Positions 22,949 to 28,732 of a stretch of 28,732 nucleotides of DNA are shown here, piece after piece. The stretch comes from Clostridia bacterium (GTDB lineage Bacteria; Bacillota; Clostridia; TANB77; CAG-508), in assembly GCA_900772235.1 (NCBI GenBank), contig CAAGQX010000034.1:1-28732 (forward strand), written 5' to 3'. The notes beneath the pieces are model-generated. The model was given only the letters and a program-made list of their open reading frames with translations, had not been told where the DNA came from and did not search any database. Each line of letters begins with the position of its first letter. Position 1 is the first letter of the stretch. Position numbers and translations under genes: made by a program.

Positions 22949-23837
22949 ATGGAAAGAACTTTGAGCCAAGAAGAAAGAATAAGAAGAGCAGAGGAAATAT
23001 ATTATAGAAGAAGAAACGAAAGAAGGGGAATATCGCAAACAACAGCAATAAATGTAAATTCAAAAAAGGACTACAAGTTGCTAAAGAAAATTATTGTCCA
23101 AGTACTGGCTTGTATGGGTATATATGCAGTAATTTATGGACTACAGGGGAAAAACGATAATTTTTCAGTAGACTCAATTAATTATGTAAAAAGCACAATG
23201 GCATATGATGTTAATTTAGAAAAATACTGGAATGATATGAAAAATTACTTATACAGTATAAATATTTTTCAGGAGCCAAAAGAAGAAGTTCAAAATAATG
23301 CTGTAGAAGAAGAAAATAATGTTGTAGAAGAAAACAATGTTGAACCAGAAGAAAATACGCAAACCAGTGAAGAACAAAAACCAGAAGAAACCGTAGAAGA
23401 TACAAGCAATTTAAGCCAAATGGAAAAAGATGCAAAATACATAAAAGAAAACTTTTCATTAATAAAACCAGTAACAGGAGAAATTACTTCAAGATTTGGG
23501 CTTAGAAACCCTACTACACCAACAGTGCCCAAAAATCACACAGGAATAGATATAGCTGTTCCAGAAGGCACGGTATATGTAGCTGCAATGGAAGGAACGG
23601 TAGAACTTGTATCATCACAAGGAGATTATCGGAAACCATATAAAAATAACAAATGGAGATGTAATGACGCTTTATGCACATTGCAAAACAATATATGTGT
23701 CTGAAGGGGACAAAGTTACACAAGGACAGCAATTAGGAGAAACAGGAAGTACAGGAAATGTAACTGGGCCACACCTTCATTTTGAAATAAGAAGAAATAA
23801 TGAATATGTAGATCCAGATTTGGTATTGGAATTTTAA
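22949..23837 (+). pseudogene. spoIVFA: SpoIVFA-like M23 (LytM) protein with +1 frameshift at a CGG codon
   Basis: Dropping one base restores 295 residues: a cytoplasmic basic N-terminus, one membrane helix at about residues 48-66, an acidic linker (EEENNVVEENNVEPEE), and a C-terminal M23 domain with SRFGLRNP, HTGIDIAVPEGT and HLHFEI. SpoIVFA of Bacillus has this layout and lies before spoIVFB, as here; it restrains SpoIVFB in the forespore membrane. The frame breaks at 23629-23632: GDY in the first frame is followed by CGG, while YGNHIKI continues in +1 by reading GGA. Without a shift translation stops at 23704 and loses the HLHFEI motif. It could be a pseudogene, a sequence error or recoding. 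Confidence 0.8.
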
Positions 23838-23843
23838 ACAAAG

Positions 23844-24476
23844 GTGGTGGAGAAAATACAAGTAACTATAAATATAGAAATATTTTTATTTATAATACTT
23901 TTTATATTTACAAAACAAATTGATTTATACATAATATTTATATTTTTAACTTTAGTGCACGAATTAAGCCATATGATAGCAGGAATAATACTAGGGCTAA
24001 AACCAAAAAAATTTATGGTAATGCCTTTTGGCTTTAAGATAATTTTTGATGAAACAAACGATAAAAAGAAAATGGAAGCAAAAAAAATAATAATTGCAAT
24101 TACTGGCCCTGCAGTAAACTTAATGTTAATGGTAATTTCAGCTATATTGCACCTACATACAAACATCATATATGCCAATTTAGTTATAGCTTTATTTAAT
24201 TTAATACCAATATATCCATTAGATGGGGGAAGAATATTAAAAGCAATATTAAGTAGTAAAAAAGAAAGTTCTAAAGTTTATGATATAGTAAATAAAATAT
24301 CTAACATAACAGTAATTGCTTTAACTGTGGCAACAAGTATAATCATTTTATACATAAGAAATATAGCAATAGTGTTTGCTTTAGCATATTTGTGGTATTT
24401 GGTAATTAAAGAAAATAGAAAATATAAAATTATAAAAAGAGTTTATAATATAATAGAAGTAAATACACAAGTTTAA
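23844..24476 (+). CDS. spoIVFB: SpoIVFB-like site-2 protease
   Basis: Intramembrane zinc protease of about 210 residues with several membrane helices. The zinc site is H39-E40-x2-H43 (HELSH), and the third ligand motif lies in NLIPIYPLDGGRILKA. SpoIVFB releases mature sigma-K from pro-sigma-K in the mother cell and is held inactive by SpoIVFA and BofA in Bacillus. The gene directly follows the SpoIVFA-like gene. The start is uncertain: GTG 23844 or 23847 overlaps the AAAGGTGG site, so a non-standard start a few codons later is also possible. Confidence 0.88.
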   Translation: MVEKIQVTINIEIFLFIILFIFTKQIDLYIIFIFLTLVHELSHMIAGIILGLKPKKFMVMPFGFKIIFDETNDKKKMEAKKIIIAITGPAVNLMLMVISAILHLHTNIIYANLVIALFNLIPIYPLDGGRILKAILSSKKESSKVYDIVNKISNITVIALTVATSIIILYIRNIAIVFALAYLWYLVIKENRKYKIIKRVYNIIEVNTQV

Positions 24477-24486
24477 GCAAAAAATA

Positions 24487-24515
24487 TTGACAAAATATAA
24501 TATATGAAATAATAT
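24487..24515 (+). promoter_or_regulatory. sigma-A promoter of the prepilin-like gene
   Basis: A perfect TTGACA (24487) and TAATAT (24510) are separated by 17 bp, about 36 nt before the ATG with AAAGGAG upstream. Confidence 0.75.
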
Positions 24516-24550
24516 TACTACATAAAAATAAACTAACAAAGGAGAAAATA

Positions 24551-24955
24551 ATGCAGAATAATTCTAGAATAAAACAAAAAGGAATTACAATGATAGCTTT
24601 AATTGTAACAGTTGTAGTAATGTTAATTCTAACCACAATTATAGTAACAGATACAGATACAGGAGCTGAATACAAAAAATATAAACTAATGTGTGCAGAT
24701 GTGCAGTTATTAGAAGATAAAATTTTAATATATTATAATGAATATGGAGAATTACCAGTAATAGGAGAGGCAGTAGATGTGTCTTCAATAATAGAAAGCG
24801 ACCACGAATTTAAGGTAATTGATACAGCAAAATTAAACAATTTAACTTTAAGCTACGGTACAGATGAAGATGTTTATATCGTAGACACTACAACATTTGA
24901 GGTATATTACAAAAATGGAATTAAGTACGATGGAACTACTTATTATACAAATTGA
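24551..24955 (+). CDS. prepilin-like secreted protein
   Basis: Protein of 134 residues with a short basic leader and a type IV pilin-like N-terminal segment (KQKGITMIALIVTVVVMLIL), where KGIT/MIAL resembles the prepilin peptidase site. The mature part is small and soluble, with LEDKILIYYNEYGELPVIG and a TTTFEVYYKNG end. The usual Glu at position 5 of the mature pilin is absent. It could be a minor pseudopilin or an orphan surface protein. No assembly genes are nearby. Confidence 0.7.
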   Translation: MQNNSRIKQKGITMIALIVTVVVMLILTTIIVTDTDTGAEYKKYKLMCADVQLLEDKILIYYNEYGELPVIGEAVDVSSIIESDHEFKVIDTAKLNNLTLSYGTDEDVYIVDTTTFEVYYKNGIKYDGTTYYTN

Positions 24956-24979
24956 AAATAAGAAAAAGGAAGATTAACT

Positions 24980-26278
24980 ATGAATGATGAAAAACCTTTT
25001 AAAGTTAAAAAAGTAAATGAAACAATGACAAACGGCAGATTTGATTTTAAAAACAGTGCAAGTGGTATATTAGGAAGAAGTGAAGTGACATATTTTAACC
25101 CTAAAAATGGAAAATACCAGACTCAAAATTATTTAACAATGCAAGATGTTGTAGTGCCTGTTATATTAAAAAGAAGCAAATCTGGGGAGTTAATGTTTGC
25201 AATGCAATATGAGTCAAATCCATCTGCAAACGGAATCTTATTAGAATTGCCAGAATGTCCATTCTTTAGAGAAAAGAAAGATGTATATTCAAATGGAGAT
25301 GTTACAGAGTGCATAGAAGAAAGATTGGAAAGTTTAGGACTAGAAATGGAAGGGTTTAGATATTTAGACTCATCTGAAACAGCAGTAAACCAATCTATTA
25401 CAGACCAACTAATGAAAGTGGTTTCTGTTTATGCAGAAGAAAAAGAGGAAATAGAGGATAATGGACTAATTTGGTTTCCTATAAGCAGTTTAGAAGACTA
25501 CTTATCTGATAAAAAGGCAAACGAAAATGAACTAGAAAGAAGTTCATTACAAACTAAATATGCATTAAGGTTATTTTATAATAAATATAAAGAAGAAATA
25601 AAAAAGTGGCCACCTGCCGAATTTAAATATGATGAAAAAATGATTAATGAAAATGGTGAAAATTGGGAAAAACAAAAAACTATTATGGAACATAAATATA
25701 GATTTGGCTTGCAACTTGCTGAAAAAAAAGGAAAGGAAAATCCTGAAATACAAGACTTTGGACAAGTTTCAGAATATGGAACATCAAAAAATTCAGTAGA
25801 ATGTTTAGTTACAAAAAAAGACGGGAAAAGAATAAAAATAGGTTTATCAAAACAACAGCGTTCACCACATATTAATAGAGAAGGTGTAAGTGAATATTTT
25901 TATGAAGAAGTTGGCGGGATGCTAGAACCAACCGAAGATTATGAAACTGCACTTAAAAGGGAAGTGCCAGAAGAAACAGGCATACAAGTGAAAAATGGTA
26001 AGATAGTTCACTTATCAAACCCAATTATACTTAGCAAAGGTACACAGGAATGCTCAGCTTTTTACTTGTATGAAATGGCAGACAATGATGTTCAGGGAGA
26101 GAAAAAATTAGATCAACAGGAATGTATAGAAAATATTGAATGGTTTTATTTAGATGAAATAGATTTAGAAAAATTACATGCACCATTACCTACTAAATAT
26201 GCAATATTAAAAGCTAGGGAATATTATAAGGAATTAGAGAAAATAAAAAGTGAAAGTTTTGATTTAGAAGAAAGATAG
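24980..26278 (+). CDS. protein with two Nudix domains, the first degenerate
   Basis: Protein of 432 residues. The C-terminal half (about 250-420) has a complete Nudix box, GGMLEPTEDYETALKREVPE followed by ETGI, matching Gx5Ex7REUxEExGU. This predicts hydrolysis of a nucleoside diphosphate linked to another group, such as ADP-ribose. The N-terminal half (about 50-190) follows the same fold order (VPVILKRSKSGELMFAMQYE, LLELPECPFF, then ECIEERLESLGLE) but lacks the REUxEE core, so it is probably inactive. It starts 24 nt after the prepilin-like gene. The substrate is unknown. Confidence 0.8.
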   Translation: MNDEKPFKVKKVNETMTNGRFDFKNSASGILGRSEVTYFNPKNGKYQTQNYLTMQDVVVPVILKRSKSGELMFAMQYESNPSANGILLELPECPFFREKKDVYSNGDVTECIEERLESLGLEMEGFRYLDSSETAVNQSITDQLMKVVSVYAEEKEEIEDNGLIWFPISSLEDYLSDKKANENELERSSLQTKYALRLFYNKYKEEIKKWPPAEFKYDEKMINENGENWEKQKTIMEHKYRFGLQLAEKKGKENPEIQDFGQVSEYGTSKNSVECLVTKKDGKRIKIGLSKQQRSPHINREGVSEYFYEEVGGMLEPTEDYETALKREVPEETGIQVKNGKIVHLSNPIILSKGTQECSAFYLYEMADNDVQGEKKLDQQECIENIEWFYLDEIDLEKLHAPLPTKYAILKAREYYKELEKIKSESFDLEER

Positions 26279-26313
26279 AATACAAAATAGATTTGCTTAA
26301 TTTTAAATTTTGC

Positions 26314-26342
26314 TTGCAAATCTTGGAAAAGTATGTTAAAAT
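26314..26342 (+). promoter_or_regulatory. sigma-A promoter of the rpsF operon
   Basis: TTGCAA (26314) and TAAAAT (26337) are separated by 17 bp, about 90 nt before rpsF. Confidence 0.75.
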
Positions 26343-26358
26343 AGCAAGTGCTGAAAAA

Positions 26359-26400
26359 ATAGCATTTGCTATTTTTCCTTACTTATAGTAAAAATGCTAT
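26359..26400 (+). promoter_or_regulatory. structured leader of rpsF
   Basis: ATAGCATTT (26359) can pair with AAATGCTAT (26392) or, alternatively, AATAGC with the nearby GCTATT. Two competing hairpins in an rpsF leader recall S6:S18 autoregulation, but the known binding-site bases are not clearly visible. Confidence 0.4.
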
Positions 26401-26430
26401 AGGTTGTAAATCCAAAAGGAGGTGGAAATA

Positions 26431-26715
26431 ATGAACAAATACGAAAGTGTTGTTATTATTAATCCAAATTTAGAGGCTGAAGGTATAAAAGCTTTAATAG
26501 CAAAAATCTCTGATTTAATTAATAGTAACGGAACAGTAAGCTCAGTAGAAGAATTAGGAAAAAGAAAATTAGCTTATGAAATCAAAAAGTTAAATGAAGG
26601 ATACTATGTAGTATTAAAATTCGAAGCTAAACCAGAACTAATTACAGAATTAGAAAGAGTTTATAGAATAGCAGACGAAGTTATAAAATTTATAGTAGTT
26701 AAAGAGGAGGAATAA
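26431..26715 (+). CDS. rpsF: 30S ribosomal protein S6
   Basis: Protein of 94 residues with YESVVIINPNLEAEGIKALI, GKRKLAYEIKKLNEGYYVVL and a C-terminal RVYRIADEVIKFIVVK, the full S6 pattern. The ATG at 26431 is chosen because AAAGGAGGTG lies just upstream; an in-frame GTG at 26422 is inside that site. S6 binds 16S rRNA together with S18, encoded two genes downstream. First gene of the rpsF-ssb-rpsR operon conserved in Firmicutes. Confidence 0.97.
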   Translation: MNKYESVVIINPNLEAEGIKALIAKISDLINSNGTVSSVEELGKRKLAYEIKKLNEGYYVVLKFEAKPELITELERVYRIADEVIKFIVVKEEE

Positions 26716-26719
26716 TCGC

Positions 26720-27139
26720 ATGAATAAAGTAATATTAATGGGGCGATTGACCAGAGATCCAGAAGTAAGATATACTCAAAATACTAATACTCTAGTTGCA
26801 TCTTTTTCATTAGCTGTAAACAGAAGATTTGCAAAAGCTGGGGAAGAAAGACAAGCAGACTTTATAAATGTTGTTGCTTGGAGCAAAACTGGAGAATTCT
26901 GTAGTAAATATTTTAAAAAAGGACAACAAGTTGGAATTATAGGAAGAATTCAAACTAGAAATTGGGAAGATGAAAATAAACAAAAACACTATGTAACAGA
27001 AGTTGTTGCAGAAGAAGCATATTTTGCGGATAGTAAAAGAGATGGAGATGCAGGAGCAAGTTTTGCTAATACATTTGGTAACTCTGTATCTGAAACTTCA
27101 GAATTTGCAGTATCTGCAGACGACGATTTACCATTCTAG
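26720..27139 (+). CDS. ssb: single-stranded DNA-binding protein
   Basis: Protein of 139 residues: an N-terminal OB fold (MNKVILMGRLTRDPEVRYT, then FINVVAWSKTGEFCSKYFKK, GRIQTRNWED), a short variable linker and the acidic DDDLPF tip that recruits replication and repair proteins. Coats single-stranded DNA in replication, repair and recombination. It starts 4 nt after rpsF with GAGGAGG inside the rpsF end. Confidence 0.97.
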   Translation: MNKVILMGRLTRDPEVRYTQNTNTLVASFSLAVNRRFAKAGEERQADFINVVAWSKTGEFCSKYFKKGQQVGIIGRIQTRNWEDENKQKHYVTEVVAEEAYFADSKRDGDAGASFANTFGNSVSETSEFAVSADDDLPF

Positions 27140-27186
27140 GGAAATGATAAATTTAGATAGACGACATTTTGAAAGGGGGAGAAATT

Positions 27187-27477
27187 ATGGCAGACAAAAA
27201 ACAAAATAATAGAAATAATAGAAGAAGAAATAATAATGGAGATGAAGAATTCAATCCAAAATTTAGAAAAATGAGAAAAAAAGTATGTGTAATGTGTGCT
27301 AATAAAGATTTTGAATTAGATTATAAAAACGCAGATCAATTAAAGAAATTTGTAAATGAAAAAGGAAAAATCTTACCAAGAAGAGCAACAGGTGCATGTG
27401 CAAAACATCAAAGAGATATAACACAAGCTGTAAAAAGAGCAAGACATATTGCAATATTACCATTTACAAACAAATAA
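27187..27477 (+). CDS. rpsR: 30S ribosomal protein S18
   Basis: Protein of 96 residues from ATG 27187 (AAAGGGGGAG upstream; the TTG at 27169 has no such site). It has a basic, asparagine-rich extension (NNRNNRRRNNNGDEE) and then the S18 core: CVMCANKDFELDYKN, ILPRRATGACAKHQRDITQA, VKRARHIAILPF. Two CxxC-type cysteines plus a CAKH suggest a zinc-binding form, although one ligand pair is unclear. Partner of S6. A strong terminator ends the operon. Confidence 0.96.
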   Translation: MADKKQNNRNNRRRNNNGDEEFNPKFRKMRKKVCVMCANKDFELDYKNADQLKKFVNEKGKILPRRATGACAKHQRDITQAVKRARHIAILPFTNK

Positions 27478-27491
27478 TTAATAGTAAATAC

Positions 27492-27527
27492 AAGAAGTAG
27501 CTTAAAACTTAGCTACTTCTTTTTTAG
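27492..27527 (+). terminator. rho-independent terminator of the rpsF operon
   Basis: AAGAAGTAGCT and AGCTACTTCTT form an 11-bp stem with an 8-nt loop, followed by a run of T. Confidence 0.93.
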
Positions 27528-27540
27528 TTAAATAAGAAAA

Positions 27541-27567
27541 ATACAAATTATTCGTCCAAATTTGTAT
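27541..27567. repeat. short inverted repeat between rpsR and the YkvI-like gene
   Basis: ATACAAAT and ATTTGTAT are perfect 8-bp arms with an 11-nt loop. It is followed by a GTCGCGC word and GCGGG that distantly resemble the palindromic repeat at the window's right end. Confidence 0.4.
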
Positions 27568-27636
27568 GAGAGAGATTTTAGTCGCGCACTCTTTAAAGAA
27601 GTATATTTGCGGGTATAATTGAATAACTATTTATGG

Positions 27637-28666
27637 GTGATTAATATAAAAAATATTTTTAAAGTTTGTTTTGTTATTATAGGAACAATTATAGGAGCTG
27701 GGTTTGCGTCGGGAAGAGAAATATATACATTCTTTTCAGTATATGGAATAAATGGGTTGTGGGGAGTATTACTATCAAACCGGAATTATTGCATTAGTTA
27801 TTTTTATAACATTTAAAATTGTATTTGAAAATAAAATTCGAGATTATACAGAATTTGTAAATTACTTAGTTGGAGATAAAAAAATACTAAACTATAGTAT
27901 AAATAATCTTATGAACATTTTTTTACTTGCATCATTTATAGTAATGATTTCTGGCTTTGGAGCATACTTTAAGCAAGAATTTAATTTGCCTGCGTTTTGG
28001 GGCTCATTCATAATTGCAATTTTATCATTCATTACATTTTTTCAAAGTATAAATGGCATTATAAAAGCAAATACATACCTAATACCAATATTAATAGGGT
28101 TAGTTGTTTTATTAGGAATAAAAGGAAATATACTATTATTTAATCCCAATTATATAGATACACCTTTGAACTTCAGCTGGATTATAAAAAGTGTTTTGTA
28201 TGCAAGCTATAATTCCATTATACTCATTCCTATAATTATAAATTTAAGAGAAGTACTTACTAATAAGAACCAGGTGAAATACATTGTACTTATTACATTT
28301 TTCATAATGATTACACTATCAATAATAATTTATATTGCATTGTCATTACATTTTAATGAAATTGCAAACTTAGATATACCAATAGTTTATATAGCTAGTA
28401 AGTTTGGTATAATTTATAAATATTTATATGGAATAATTGTGCTAATTGCTATATTTACCACTGCAATATCAGAAGGATATAGTTTTTTAAACAATGTATC
28501 AAAAACAAAAAAACAATATTTTATCTATTCGTGTATTATATGCATTGTATCTGTTGGCTTTAGTAATATTGGCTTTGGAAAATTATTAGATGTGCTATAT
28601 CCTGTTCTTGGAATGCTGGGGTTACTGCAAATTGTTACATTATGCGTTCCTAAAAGAATTAAATAA
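27637..28666 (+). pseudogene. YkvI-like membrane protein with +1 frameshift at a CGG codon
   Basis: Dropping one base restores about 342 residues and roughly ten membrane helices. The start IFKVCFVIIGTIIGAGFASG, then REIYTFF, is the YkvI signature; YkvI is an uncharacterised APC-like membrane protein. The frame breaks around 27777-27783: GVLLS in frame 0 is followed by AAC CGG and a stop at 27814, while GIIALVIFITFKIVF continues in +1 from GGA. The start is probably GTG 27637, but no ribosome-binding site is visible; TATAAT at 27614 would give a very short leader. As with spoIVFA, the alternatives are pseudogene, sequence error or recoding. Confidence 0.75.
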
Positions 28667-28706
28667 ATTGTAATTTATCTGACCATTTATATGCAAATTT
28701 GGAATG

Positions 28707-28732
28707 TAGGGGCGATTTTAATCGCCCGCAAA
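28707..28732. repeat. GC-rich palindromic intergenic repeat, cut by the window edge
   Basis: GGGCGATT (28710) and AATCGCCC (28720) form an 8-bp hairpin with a 2-nt loop, embedded in GTAGGGGCG...CGCCCGC. Its GC content stands out from the surroundings. It resembles the dispersed palindromic intergenic repeats seen in gut Clostridia. Confidence 0.55.

Noticed and set aside
27777..27783. Classical slippery-heptamer -1 frameshift in the YkvI-like gene
   Set aside because: The shift needed is +1, and TCAAACC is not an X-XXY-YYZ heptamer.

Overview
The window is very AT-rich DNA from a spore-forming, Gram-positive Clostridia-type bacterium. The evidence is strong AGGAGG ribosome-binding sites, sigma-A promoters and a mother-cell sporulation cluster. 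The gene order yabG, veg, sipL-like LysM protein matches Clostridioides difficile, and it is followed by yunB and a spoIVFA/spoIVFB pair.

Positions 1 to about 17,194 are the right part of an integrative mobilizable or conjugative element; its left end is outside the window. It carries a MobP3-type relaxase between two small genes, a RelE/ParE-type toxin-antitoxin pair, and a decayed cargo zone (GNAT remnant, SDR, pyridoxamine-oxidase-like protein, broken serine hydrolase, isochorismatase-like hydrolase). A compact gene run at 5255-10384 follows: HD protein, unknown coiled-coil protein, protein with two tandem Cys-His-Asp papain/transglutaminase-like domains, aldo-keto-reductase-like protein lacking two catalytic residues, and membrane-anchored protein. 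Then come small genes, an intact RBBP9-like hydrolase, a response regulator with a Spo0A-like C-terminal domain, and a control region of 10-bp repeats and inverted repeats. A sigma-like gene broken by a 17-bp tandem duplication, small accessory proteins, an HTH protein and a large serine recombinase at the right edge complete it. Two places in the element share nearly the same promoter/operator.

Positions 17,197-28,732 are the chromosomal backbone: a ComEC-like metallo-beta-lactamase-fold hydrolase flanked by two DUF3006 proteins, the sporulation cluster, a prepilin-like protein, a two-Nudix protein, the rpsF-ssb-rpsR operon and a YkvI-like membrane protein.

The most striking observation concerns two backbone genes, spoIVFA and ykvI. 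Each appears frameshifted by exactly one extra base, and at both sites the zero-frame codon is CGG followed by A (NNN-CGG-A), with the conserved reading resuming at GGA (Gly). By eye, no other annotated gene in the window uses CGG in frame. This could be +1 frameshifting or quadruplet decoding at an unassigned CGG codon; two sequencing errors or true pseudogenes remain the main alternatives.
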